Origin: Algibacillus agarilyticus
GTDB taxonomy: Bacteria > Pseudomonadota > Gammaproteobacteria > Enterobacterales > Alteromonadaceae
NCBI RefSeq assembly: GCF_003286125.1
Contig: NZ_QMED01000004.1
Location: 186,001-250,000, forward strand
Direction of reading: 5' to 3'
DNA length: 64,000 nucleotides
Made by a program: the position numbers and the translations under genes. The notes under the pieces were generated by a model. It was not told the DNA's origin. It did no database searches and saw only the letters and a list, made by a program, of their open reading frames with translations. Numbering within the stretch: position 1 is the first letter of the stretch; the number at the start of each line of letters is the position of its first letter. Below are positions 55,753 through 64,000 of the stretch, one piece after another.

Positions 55753-57954
55753 TTAGGCCTTTTTTTGAGTTGGCTCTTCGCTATAACCGTAATAATCGTA
55801 ATAACCTTGGTAACCGTAATCTTGGCCTTTTTTGATATTCACTTGATTTAAAACAATTCCATCTATTTTAGCTTCAACCTCTAATAACCGGCCGATACCT
55901 TGCTTAGCTAAAGCTTGTTTAGTGCTATCTGCTTTTATTACATAAAGCATAGAATCTGATAATTTAGACACAACAAGTGCATCACTTACGGCTTGTGTTG
56001 GTGCTGTATCAATTATAATACGGTCATATTGATTTTTAAGTTGTTCCAACAAAGCTGCGAATTTATCAGAAGATAATAACTCTAAAGGATTAGGCGGAAT
56101 GTGCCCAGCAGGTAAAAAGTTTAACCCCGACTTAGCATCTTTCAAAATACACTTATCTAGCGGCTCACTACCCGATATAATATTAGACAACCCAGCTTGG
56201 TAAGGCGGCAGCGAAAACAAACGATTAAAACTCGGCTTACGCATATCCGCTTCAATTAATAAGGTATTTTCCATTTGCGACATAGCAAAAGCTAAATTAG
56301 TCGCCGTTGTCGTTTTACCCTCACCTGGCACAGAAGATGTTACCGCAACGATTTTATGTTCAGAATCAAGGTGCGATAAAACAAAGCCGGTTCTAAGCGT
56401 TCTAACTGATTCAGCAAATTGCTTATGCTCGTCATCATAATAAACATGAGGTTTTAACGTTTCATTTTTCTTATGGGGTAATAAAGGTAATAAACCTAAA
56501 AAACGTTGACCTAATTTATTTTCGATTTCAGCAGCGGTTCTAAAACTATCATTCAAAGCTTCTAACACCAACACCATAACAATAGCGAGTCCTAAACTAG
56601 CAACAAAAGCAAGAGCGACAATTAGTGATTTTTTAGGTTTAATCGGATTAGTAGGAACCTCTGCACGGTCAATAATACGGGCTTGCTGACCGTCAAAATC
56701 AGTGGCTATATCCGTTTCTTTAAACCGTGATAAAAAAGTATTATATAAATTACGGTTACTTTCAACTTCACGTTTTAATTTTAAATATTCGGCTTCTTTA
56801 CCGCTAACAATTTGATATTGACTTTTCGCAACATCAAGTTGTTCTTCTAACCTTCTTTCACTTTCTTTAGCAGCTTCAAGTTCATTTTTAATACCATTAA
56901 CTAATTTCAAAATTTGATTTTTCAAATTCAATCTAACAGTTGCTAATTCTGCCGTTGCTGAAATCATTTTAGGATGCTTAGGGCCATAACGTTGCGCTAA
57001 CTCAGATGCTTTTTTTTCCGCTTCGATTTCAGCTCTTTTAATTTCACGAATAACAGGATGGCTACTAATTTCAGTTAAACTCGACAAATCATCGATATTT
57101 AATTCGGTGTTATTGTTGTTAACCAGCAAATAGATACTTTCAGTTTGAACTCGGCGTTTACGTGCATCCCGATAATTTTGCAGTAAATCTTCAACTTCAT
57201 CAGCAACAATACTACCTACACCCTCAATATCTATTAGGTTTTCTTTTTTTCTAAAAGCTTGTAATTTAGATTCAGACAGATCAAGTTTATCTCGTAATTG
57301 CTCAAGTCTGTTACCTAACCAACCAACAGCCTTTTTTGTAACCGATAATTTAGCGTCGAGCTGTTGCTCAATGTAAACATCGCCCACTATATTTGCAACG
57401 CTAGCCGCCAACACGGGATCTTGAGCATCAAAACTGATGTTTACTAATTGCGTTTTTCTAACGGGAGATATAGTTAGATTCTTTTGAAATGCAGAGACTA
57501 ATTGGACTTTTATCGCGCGTTCATTGGCATCATCATTAATTTTAACTTTTTCCGGTTTAGGCAAAAAGCTTCTAATTAACGACTTTACATCCAGCAATTT
57601 ATTTTTAGGTTGAGCTTGATATTCCGCTTGTTGCGATAAATTAACTCTATCAACAGAATCTTCAGCAACTGAACGAGATTTTAATATTTCATATTGAGTG
57701 AGAAAATATTCTTTTCTGCTGGTATCTAATGTGTAAACGTCATCAATCGATACCGCTTTATCTTGCTCTGCTTTTATTAATATTGAAGCGGTGGCTCGAT
57801 AAACAGGCTTCATGCCAGCAACCAATACAGCCACAAGTAAAGTCGTGAAAAAAGCAAAGCCGATAATTTTAAATTTATATTTTAAAATTACTTTCCAATA
57901 AGCAAGTAAATCAATAACCTCTTCGTTTTTATTTAAATTATTTTCTAACTGCAT
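55753..57954 (-). CDS. Polysaccharide co-polymerase/tyrosine autokinase (Wzc-like)
   Basis: This 733-residue inner-membrane protein controls polymer length and export. The Wzz domain spans two membrane helices (about 29-47 and 443-465) with a long coiled-coil periplasmic part between them. The cytoplasmic BY-kinase has Walker A SVPGEGKTT (541-549), Walker A' LLIEADMRKP and Walker B IIIDTAP. The C-terminal tail is a tyrosine cluster (YGYQGYYDYYGYSEE) that is the expected autophosphorylation site. It lies between the short OPX gene and the PHP phosphatase gene. Confidence 0.94.
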   Translation of the reverse strand: MQLENNLNKNEEVIDLLAYWKVILKYKFKIIGFAFFTTLLVAVLVAGMKPVYRATASILIKAEQDKAVSIDDVYTLDTSRKEYFLTQYEILKSRSVAEDSVDRVNLSQQAEYQAQPKNKLLDVKSLIRSFLPKPEKVKINDDANERAIKVQLVSAFQKNLTISPVRKTQLVNISFDAQDPVLAASVANIVGDVYIEQQLDAKLSVTKKAVGWLGNRLEQLRDKLDLSESKLQAFRKKENLIDIEGVGSIVADEVEDLLQNYRDARKRRVQTESIYLLVNNNNTELNIDDLSSLTEISSHPVIREIKRAEIEAEKKASELAQRYGPKHPKMISATAELATVRLNLKNQILKLVNGIKNELEAAKESERRLEEQLDVAKSQYQIVSGKEAEYLKLKREVESNRNLYNTFLSRFKETDIATDFDGQQARIIDRAEVPTNPIKPKKSLIVALAFVASLGLAIVMVLVLEALNDSFRTAAEIENKLGQRFLGLLPLLPHKKNETLKPHVYYDDEHKQFAESVRTLRTGFVLSHLDSEHKIVAVTSSVPGEGKTTTATNLAFAMSQMENTLLIEADMRKPSFNRLFSLPPYQAGLSNIISGSEPLDKCILKDAKSGLNFLPAGHIPPNPLELLSSDKFAALLEQLKNQYDRIIIDTAPTQAVSDALVVSKLSDSMLYVIKADSTKQALAKQGIGRLLEVEAKIDGIVLNQVNIKKGQDYGYQGYYDYYGYSEEPTQKKA

Positions 57955-57999
57955 TGTTAACTTCTTAATTGAATAGGTTTATTGTATAAAACTGAAAAT

Positions 58000-58527
58000 T
58001 TAGAAAAAGCTTTGCTTTATCGTTATCGTATCACCAGGAGATAGTGATTGTGTCAAAGTCACTTTACGAGTAACGGTTTCACCACCATTGTCTTTTTTGA
58101 TAAATATTTTATCTTCCGATGCACGCTCAGTAAATCCACCAGCTAAAGCAACAGCTTGATCAATATTTAGTCCCGGTTGAAATGCGTATGCGCCAGGTTT
58201 TTTAACTTCACCATGAATATAAAATGGACGATATTCAACAATTGATACCTGAACAGATGGCTTTATTAAATAATCACCTTTTAATCCATTAGTGATAATG
58301 CTTTGCACTTGCCTTGTCGTTTTACCATTTACCTGCACATCCCCCAAAAATGGGAAATTGATTTCACCATCATCTGCAATAGTCAATGCTACAGTTAAAT
58401 CAGGTTCGTCATAAACCACGACTTGTATAGTATCACCAATACCAAGCGTATAATCCGTATTAATAGCATCATTAGATAATACAATAAATGACACTAAGCT
58501 AAGTACACCAAAAATGAATTTACTCAT
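58000..58527 (-). CDS. Short polysaccharide export protein (OPX, Wza-like)
   Basis: This 175-residue secreted protein has a signal peptide (FIFGVLSLVSFIVLS), a Poly_export domain (YTLGIGDTIQVVVYDEPDLT to PSVQVSIVEY) and one SLBB domain (GEVKKPGAYAFQPGLNIDQAVALAGG). It has no lipobox cysteine and ends after the SLBB, so it lacks the C-terminal outer-membrane helix of E. coli Wza. Such periplasmic-only OPX proteins need a separate outer-membrane barrel, and the overlapping upstream gene encodes one. The ATG overlaps that gene's stop by four bases. Confidence 0.9.
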   Translation of the reverse strand: MSKFIFGVLSLVSFIVLSNDAINTDYTLGIGDTIQVVVYDEPDLTVALTIADDGEINFPFLGDVQVNGKTTRQVQSIITNGLKGDYLIKPSVQVSIVEYRPFYIHGEVKKPGAYAFQPGLNIDQAVALAGGFTERASEDKIFIKKDNGGETVTRKVTLTQSLSPGDTITIKQSFF

Positions 58528-59735
58528 AAACCAACCGAAAACATTAATTTAACTGCGTTTTTATCAAACGAGATATTGTCGGCAGTCGAATTTTTATCCA
58601 TATACTCATAACCAAGGCTAACATTAAACCAACGCGTTAAGCTATATGATAAACTAGAAGAAAACCAAGCCATATCATCCTGACGATCAGTATTTCCAAC
58701 ATATTCTTCATCTGTTAAAAACACACTTAAATCCATAACTATTTTTTCTGACCAAGCATGATTCCAACCTAAAAACAGTGAAGATTCTTTAATATAATCG
58801 CCATCGGTAGTTGGATCTTTTGAAGATCGTCCAAGCATAAAATTAACAGTAGAATAACTTAAAGGTTGCCAAGCAAACCCAACATCAATAGCTGTTCCGC
58901 TAAAATCAGCACGCTCTGAATTATCAAAGCTTTTACTTTGATAACCAATCTTAGCTTTACCCGTTGTTTTGGCTAGACCTTCCCATTTTAAACCAACCAA
59001 AAAACGGTTATCTTTACTGTCACGACTAATGCCACTACTGCCTAAAACTGGGTATTCAATATCAGTTGTGTTCGCATCAAAAGTCAAAGACGTCACATCA
59101 CCCAAATCATATTCAAAATTCAAACCTATTTTATTAGTGTTATTATTTCGTGACTCTGATAAATCTAAATAGTTAGTATACTTTTTTGATTTGACGGCAA
59201 ACTCAGTACCTATTCGAGCTTGAGAAGATAAAGCCCCATATTGGTAAGAAAAGCTGGCTAAAGATTGGTTGTATTCTATTGGTGTTAAAACAGCATTCGG
59301 GTTTTGTTCAGTTAAATCAGTACCGCGATCTTCATGTAATTTATTAAAACTCAAATTAACATCTAATCGATTTTTAGCATTCGGCTCATAATGCATTGAG
59401 CCTAGCAAAGTATGATCGAGATAATTATCGTCTGAATTCTTTTCAACTATGCCAGAAGTGGCTGAATAACTAAGGCTAAAATTATTAACGCCATCTTCAG
59501 CCCCCAGTAAAAAATTAGGATTTAAAGTAAAAATAGAAGATGAAGTTTTGTCTGCCGATTCATTATATATATTATCGTTTTGGTGCAGCCCCAAAGTAAC
59601 AGTCGGTGTTAATTTTATTGAATCGGTTAATTCAACATCCGCAGGTTCAAAGCTATCCGCCATAACACTATGGCAAATTAAACAGCTTGAAAGGGTAATG
59701 AGTTTAATTTTTGTTGAGCAAGAAAATAAATGCAT
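58524..59735 (-). CDS. Outer-membrane beta-barrel protein of the exopolysaccharide locus
   Basis: This 403-residue protein has a signal peptide (cleavage near VMA-DSFEP). The rest consists of alternating amphipathic strands with aromatic ends, such as SFSYQYGALSSQARIG, NKIGLNFEYDLGDVTSLTFDAN, DVGFAWQPLSYSTVNFMLGRSS and a final strand ending in VGL. A barrel of roughly 16-18 strands is likely. It overlaps the short OPX gene and probably forms the outer-membrane pore for polymer export. The closest named groups are VpsL-like and Wzp-type barrel proteins; exact family uncertain. Confidence 0.82.
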   Translation of the reverse strand: MHLFSCSTKIKLITLSSCLICHSVMADSFEPADVELTDSIKLTPTVTLGLHQNDNIYNESADKTSSSIFTLNPNFLLGAEDGVNNFSLSYSATSGIVEKNSDDNYLDHTLLGSMHYEPNAKNRLDVNLSFNKLHEDRGTDLTEQNPNAVLTPIEYNQSLASFSYQYGALSSQARIGTEFAVKSKKYTNYLDLSESRNNNTNKIGLNFEYDLGDVTSLTFDANTTDIEYPVLGSSGISRDSKDNRFLVGLKWEGLAKTTGKAKIGYQSKSFDNSERADFSGTAIDVGFAWQPLSYSTVNFMLGRSSKDPTTDGDYIKESSLFLGWNHAWSEKIVMDLSVFLTDEEYVGNTDRQDDMAWFSSSLSYSLTRWFNVSLGYEYMDKNSTADNISFDKNAVKLMFSVGL

Positions 59736-59903
59736 AATATTGTGTCCAATAATCCATTAAGTTGATGTTTTATTATTTAAACTAAAAATAATAAAAACGG
59801 TCACAAAGTTATTATCTTTATATTTAAGGTAAAAATCTATTAAAAAAAAATGATTATGTCTTGTAAACTTCAAACAAAACAGATATTTAACAAAAAAAAA
59901 ACA

Positions 59904-61322
59904 CTAATATACATTCTTACCTACAAAACCTTTAAAAACGGTTAAAAAGATAATCTTTATATCAAAAAATATTGACCAACGGCGAATATATTCTAAATCA
60001 AACTCGATGCGTTTTTCCATTTTATCTAACGTGTCCGTTTCACCGCGCCAGCCATTGATTTGTGCCCAGCCTGTAATGCCCGGCTTAACTTTATGGCGTA
60101 ACATATAAAAATCAACTAACTTTCGATATTCTTCATTGTGCGCGACAGCATGTGGGCGCGGGCCAACAATCGACATTTTACCTTGTAATACATTAACAAA
60201 CTGCGGTAATTCATCGAGCGATGACCTTCTTAAAAATGCACCTAACTTAGTTATTCTAGGATCATCTTTAATTGCTTGTTTAACAACCGCGCCATTATCC
60301 ATCACTTTCATTGATCTAAATTTATAAACTTTAATTTCACGACCATCAATTCCATATCGTTTTTGTTTAAACAAAATAGGACCTTTAGAATCAAGTTTAA
60401 TTAAAATAGCAATTATCATCATAGGGATGGCAATCAAAGATAAAATAAGAAGGGAACCAATCACATCTTCAATACGTTTTAGAGCATAAGCGGGGCCGCT
60501 TAAGGGGGATTCATAAACACTCAATGTTTGCATCTCGCCAACATGAGATAAACTTGAATTAATTAAATTAAACATGAAAAAATCAGGCACCACATGCACA
60601 TCAACAGTAGTATCGCCTAACAGACGTAAAATTTCAGCAATCCGTTTTTGTGCCGCTAAAGGCAAGGCAATATATACGGCATCAAATTCGCCATTTTTAG
60701 CGCGTTGAACCCCCTCTTCTACACTGCCTTTTAAAAATTCTAAATAAGTAGCAGGCAGTCTGGCATTTTGTCTATCATCAAAAAAACCAACTAACCTAAA
60801 CCCGGTTTCAGGGTGCTCAAAAATTTGCTCGGCTAAATTTGTTCCTGCACTTGTCACACCTAAAATTGCGACTGTTTTTGTATTTTTACCATTTTTTCTT
60901 AGGTTAAACAGTATAGCTCTGAAGACCATGCGCCACCCAACTAAAGCCAATGACGATAATACAAACCAAGAGCCAATAACAATACGAGAAAGATCTTCAC
61001 CTGATTTACTAAAAAAGATGAACATTGATACGCAAAAGCAGGCAACAAACCAACTAATTAAGGTATATAAAGCTAAACGAGAAGCAAAGCCACTGCGCCA
61101 AGAGCGGTATAATCGCAAGCTTTCAGCAGCTAAAAAGAAGAAAGTCGACCCAATTAAACTTAAAACAAAATAATCATTATTTAAAACAACGCTATATGTT
61201 ATTGCGCACAAAACTAAAAAGAATTGAATTAATAAAAAATCGACAAAACGATATATTACCGAAAATTGATTAATATTGTTTTTTACGAACCCGTTTGCCA
61301 TAAAGTTACTTTTGATATCCAT
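59904..61322 (-). CDS. wcaJ: Undecaprenyl-phosphate sugar phosphotransferase (WcaJ-like)
   Basis: This 472-residue initiating enzyme moves a sugar phosphate, usually glucose-1-phosphate, from UDP-sugar to undecaprenyl phosphate. It has an N-terminal block of about four helices, a CoA-binding-like Rossmann segment (AILGVTSAGTNLAEQIFEHPETGFRLVGFFDD), a fifth membrane segment near 285-310 and the catalytic C-terminal domain with LFKQKRYGIDGREIKVYKFRSM, RRSSLDELPQFVNVLQGKMSIVGPRPHA and KPGITGWAQINGWRGETD. The ATG at 61320-61322 is used; an ATG eight codons inside is possible. The 168-base gap after it may hold a promoter for the export genes. Confidence 0.93.
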   Translation of the reverse strand: MDIKSNFMANGFVKNNINQFSVIYRFVDFLLIQFFLVLCAITYSVVLNNDYFVLSLIGSTFFFLAAESLRLYRSWRSGFASRLALYTLISWFVACFCVSMFIFFSKSGEDLSRIVIGSWFVLSSLALVGWRMVFRAILFNLRKNGKNTKTVAILGVTSAGTNLAEQIFEHPETGFRLVGFFDDRQNARLPATYLEFLKGSVEEGVQRAKNGEFDAVYIALPLAAQKRIAEILRLLGDTTVDVHVVPDFFMFNLINSSLSHVGEMQTLSVYESPLSGPAYALKRIEDVIGSLLILSLIAIPMMIIAILIKLDSKGPILFKQKRYGIDGREIKVYKFRSMKVMDNGAVVKQAIKDDPRITKLGAFLRRSSLDELPQFVNVLQGKMSIVGPRPHAVAHNEEYRKLVDFYMLRHKVKPGITGWAQINGWRGETDTLDKMEKRIEFDLEYIRRWSIFFDIKIIFLTVFKGFVGKNVY

Positions 61323-61487
61323 CGTTATATTATCATGATATATAGTTTATCCATGTTCAGCTAGCGAATGTATGAATTTTTGCAATTTTAAGTCACCTAA
61401 TAAAGTTAGGATGAACAATGCTAACTATTTTGAATAGCACCATACTGCTATTTAAAGTAAAACTATTTATCGCTGTATAGTTTGTAT

Positions 61488-62354
61488 TTACATTATTTTA
61501 TTCTTTATTTTATTGACTAATACAATAAGAGTTGAGTTAACCCCAGCTATAGAAATGGACGTTAATACCCACTTTATTTTATTCTTTTTCTGAAAAATAA
61601 AAGATAAGATTTGAGCTGATACCCTCTGCTTAAAAGCCTTCTCTCCCATCCATTTTCTGTGTTTATATGCGGATTTAAGTCTCGGATATACATCCTCTAC
61701 TTTTAATCTTTTGGCTTTGGTTGTGATCCCCTCATGACTGCCTATTCGATATAGAAATAGCGGAGTTGCATCAAAAAGAACTTTACCTATCAAACATAAC
61801 CTTATTAGCATATCCCAATCTTGACCACACGGTAACTCCTCATCAAATAATGTCTTTAACAAAACTTCCCGTTTAACAATAAACCCACTTGTACCGCAAT
61901 AAGAATTAGTAACCTTTAATTTCTCTAGCTCAACGACAGTACCATTTGGCATAGAGTCTCTATCACGACCATCATTAAGGAACTTATAAGAGCACGTTGC
62001 ACCAATGGCATCTTGCACAGAGTTAAGACTTAACAGCTGTAGCTCAATTTTATTGGGAAGCCATACATCATCATCGTCTAAAAAAGCAATCCACTCTCCA
62101 TTTGCATGATTAATTCCAACATTACGGGAATGGTTCGCACCTAGATTTTCTTCAGACTTAAGATAACGAATATTACTATTAGGAAATTCATCTATAATTT
62201 TTTTTAATGGTGTTGGACTACAATCATCAACGACTATGATTTCAAAGATTTCTATTGATTGATTGATAACACTATTTAAACTTTCAAGTAGATGGTCAGG
62301 TCGATTATATGCAGTAATAACTACACTTACTGGTTGGGTATTAGTATCCATCAT
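61488..62354 (-). CDS. Glycosyltransferase family 2
   Basis: This 288-residue GT-A fold enzyme starts VSVVITAYNRPDHLLESLNSVINQSI and has the nucleotide/metal motif FLDDDDVWLPNK (about 92-103, DDDD), preceded by EIIVVDDCSP. The GQDWDMLIRL block is the usual acceptor-side motif. It probably adds one sugar to the lipid-linked repeat unit of the exopolysaccharide. Donor and acceptor are unknown. It is 27 bases downstream of the beta-helix lipoprotein gene stop region and shares its orientation. Confidence 0.88.
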   Translation of the reverse strand: MMDTNTQPVSVVITAYNRPDHLLESLNSVINQSIEIFEIIVVDDCSPTPLKKIIDEFPNSNIRYLKSEENLGANHSRNVGINHANGEWIAFLDDDDVWLPNKIELQLLSLNSVQDAIGATCSYKFLNDGRDRDSMPNGTVVELEKLKVTNSYCGTSGFIVKREVLLKTLFDEELPCGQDWDMLIRLCLIGKVLFDATPLFLYRIGSHEGITTKAKRLKVEDVYPRLKSAYKHRKWMGEKAFKQRVSAQILSFIFQKKNKIKWVLTSISIAGVNSTLIVLVNKIKNKIM

Positions 62355-62380
62355 GGCTTTTCTCTTTAAAGATTAAAATA

Positions 62381-63541
62381 TTATAATATTTCATTTATAC
62401 ATTTATCCTTCCCAGTAATTAATTTAGAAAGCGGATTGTCTACTAAATCTAGTTTAGGCGGTTCTCTATCCAATGTAGTTTGACACTTTATAAATGAGGA
62501 TTGAAACTGACTCTTTTCAATTTTTAGTTTTTGAACTTGGAAGCCTGCTGACACAAGAGTCACGTAATAATCAAACCTACCTACAAGTTCACAATTGAAG
62601 CAACTATAATCATTATAAGTCCATAATTTAAAAGCATAACGTGTTGCTTCTCCCCCAATAGACACAATATTTTTCAAAATCACATGTTCGGCTTTTAAGT
62701 CAAAATTTCCATCTCTGCTATTTTGTACCGTTACGTTTTCAAATGTTAAGTTTTTTGGAGTTCCACCTTTGTTATCTGCTTCAATTCCATCACCTTGTTG
62801 ATATGACTTTTCACAATTACCAATATTATTTTCAATATGTGCATGGCTAACTTTTATATTATAAGCGCTATTATAGATTTGAATCCCCCCCTTAAAGCAG
62901 TGATTATTAGCAAAATCATGATCCCCATTAATATGTAAGTCAGATAACATGAAATTGTGAGTATTTTTACCACTAATACGAATTGCAACTCGATAATAAC
63001 CGACAACCTTAACTTTTCGTATATCCCAATCATAAGCAAAAGAGTTGAGATTACGATCAACTACAATACAACTGTGAACATTTTGGGCTTTCAAATTATA
63101 AATAATGACATGATTGACATTGCTATTTTTGGCAACTGAAATACATGAACCAACATTTGAAAAGTTTAAATTTTGTAATTTGATATTCCCTCTATGTAGA
63201 ACAAAAGTTTTAAGCACTTTATTTGGTTTACTAAAATCAAAACTCCCAGTAAGAATCAATCCATCCTCACCATTAATTTCAACCTTAGTTTTCCCCCTTA
63301 TATTTATTGGCTTATCAACGGTATAATTACCTTTAGTAAGGAGATATTTACCCGACAACTTTCCTTTTTCCGCCAAAATTATAAACTCAGACCAACTAAG
63401 AGAGTTACCAGTTAAAGGTGTATTGTTTGGATAAACCCTATATGTAGTATTTAAATTATCAGTTGTACTACAACTAAATATAAAGCTACTAATAGAAATA
63501 AGAAATATTAAAACCTTAACTGTATACAAATCATGTTTCAT
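62381..63541 (-). CDS. Lipoprotein with right-handed parallel beta-helix
   Basis: This 386-residue protein has a type II signal peptide ending in FIFSC (C24). The mature chain is full of short parallel-beta-helix turns: INIRGKTKVEINGEDGLILTG, GNIKLQNLNFSNVGSCISV, NVNHVIIYNLKAQNVHSCIVV, GGIQIYNSAYNIKVSHAHIENN and NLTFENVTVQNSRDGN. The fold is that of pectate lyases, epimerases and depolymerases. In an exopolysaccharide locus it could trim, epimerise or hold the polymer at the membrane. No family-specific catalytic residues can be assigned. Confidence 0.75.
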   Translation of the reverse strand: MKHDLYTVKVLIFLISISSFIFSCSTTDNLNTTYRVYPNNTPLTGNSLSWSEFIILAEKGKLSGKYLLTKGNYTVDKPINIRGKTKVEINGEDGLILTGSFDFSKPNKVLKTFVLHRGNIKLQNLNFSNVGSCISVAKNSNVNHVIIYNLKAQNVHSCIVVDRNLNSFAYDWDIRKVKVVGYYRVAIRISGKNTHNFMLSDLHINGDHDFANNHCFKGGIQIYNSAYNIKVSHAHIENNIGNCEKSYQQGDGIEADNKGGTPKNLTFENVTVQNSRDGNFDLKAEHVILKNIVSIGGEATRYAFKLWTYNDYSCFNCELVGRFDYYVTLVSAGFQVQKLKIEKSQFQSSFIKCQTTLDREPPKLDLVDNPLSKLITGKDKCINEIL

Positions 63542-63575
63542 TTATTTCACCAAATAAATACGAGCAGATTTCTGT

Positions 63576-64000
63576 TTACAAGTGCTTATTTATTAATACC
63601 CAAAATAGGTTAGACGTAGTAACCCAAGAATAATTTTCTTCTGCAATGCAGCCTAATTTATTCCCTAATTTTTCACAGAACGCTTTATCTATTGCTAGTA
63701 TTTTCAACTTTTTAGATAAATCATCTAGATCATCTCTTTTAAACAAAGCATCATCCAGTAGAACTACATCTCTGTTCTCTGGTATATCAGCAACAAGAGT
63801 TGCTTTATTATTTGCCATCGCAGAAAGGATACTATTTGACATTCCCTCAAGAACAGAAGGTAATATAAATGCTCTACAATTTTGCATTAAAGGATCTAAA
63901 TGTTCGCTAGTGATGTGGCCTAAAAATATAACTGACTCACATTGATATTCCTTAAGTTGGCGTTCATACTCCGGATCTTTAACATTCCCACCAGCAATAA
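63576..64000 (-). CDS. Glycosyltransferase family 4, C-terminal part (cut by window edge)
   Basis: The frame is open from the right edge to the stop at 63576; the first internal ATG (63885-63887) is not the real start because the upstream codons continue the fold. The visible C-terminal GT-B domain reads IAGGNVKDPEYERQLKEY, VIFLGHITSEHLDPLMQNC, RAFILPSVLEGMSNSILSAMANNKATLVADIPENRDVV. The E of LPSVLEGMSNSILSAMA is the conserved donor-binding glutamate motif. It is one more sugar transferase of the exopolysaccharide locus. Confidence 0.88.
   Translation of the reverse strand, partial: IAGGNVKDPEYERQLKEYQCESVIFLGHITSEHLDPLMQNCRAFILPSVLEGMSNSILSAMANNKATLVADIPENRDVVLLDDALFKRDDLDDLSKKLKILAIDKAFCEKLGNKLGCIAEENYSWVTTSNLFWVLINKHL

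Overview
The window is an AT-rich chromosome segment of a marine gammaproteobacterium. The housekeeping genes (trxB-aat-bpt-infA, sodB, yeaG-yeaH-spoVR, fadR, csdA-csdE, proS, fadE, yciK) match the Alteromonadales pattern. A cluster for 3,6-anhydro-L-galactose, the sugar unique to agar, suggests an agar degrader. A Catenovulum-like or related Alteromonadaceae genus would fit, but that placement is inference.

Layout. Positions 1-28.7 kb are mostly core genes. They comprise a truncated lipoprotein gene, an RluA-type pseudouridine synthase, a lipase-like hydrolase, thioredoxin reductase, the two N-degron transferases Aat and Bpt, IF-1, an SpmA/SpmB-like membrane protein, Bfd behind a Fur-like box, Grx4, Fe-SOD, and the PrkA/YeaH/SpoVR stress operon. 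FadR, a CsdA/CsdE sulfur-transfer pair, ProRS, FadE with a PsrA-like TetR regulator, YciK, an ElyC-like protein, a U32 protein, a GST and a VF530 protein follow. Positions 28.8-29.5 kb hold mobile-type repeats. Positions 29.5-38.8 kb are the agar-sugar region. A leftward operon encodes anhydrogalactonate cycloisomerase, a zinc dehydrogenase, a KduD-like SDR and an aldehyde dehydrogenase. A divergent GntR/FCD regulator and a second leftward operon (sugar porter, then GH117 neoagarobiose hydrolase) complete it. Both operons carry the palindrome ATTGTTAACAAT upstream. Positions 39-44.8 kb encode an RND efflux system (pump, adaptor, outer-membrane factor). Positions 44.9-50.7 kb hold two orphan periplasmic binding-protein-like genes, a DUF1080 lipoprotein, and a sugar porter plus hexokinase operon with LacI-type operator palindromes. 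From 50.9 kb to the right edge runs a leftward exopolysaccharide locus: glycosyltransferases, a beta-helix lipoprotein, WcaJ-type initiating transferase, outer-membrane barrel, short Wza-like OPX protein, Wzc-like tyrosine kinase, PHP phosphatase, VpsP-like protein, ManC and ManB.

How they fit together. Neoagarobiose probably enters through the 526-residue sugar porter and is split in the cytoplasm by GH117. Anhydrogalactose is then oxidised, ring-opened by the cycloisomerase and converted to 2-keto-3-deoxygluconate by a dehydrogenase plus a KduD-like reductase. The kinase and aldolase that would finish the route are not in the window. The hexokinase-porter pair could handle the released hexose or another sugar.

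Small non-coding elements are a second theme. Four repeat families with terminal inverted repeats lie between genes. One composite copy sits directly against the csdA promoter, which itself looks leaderless.
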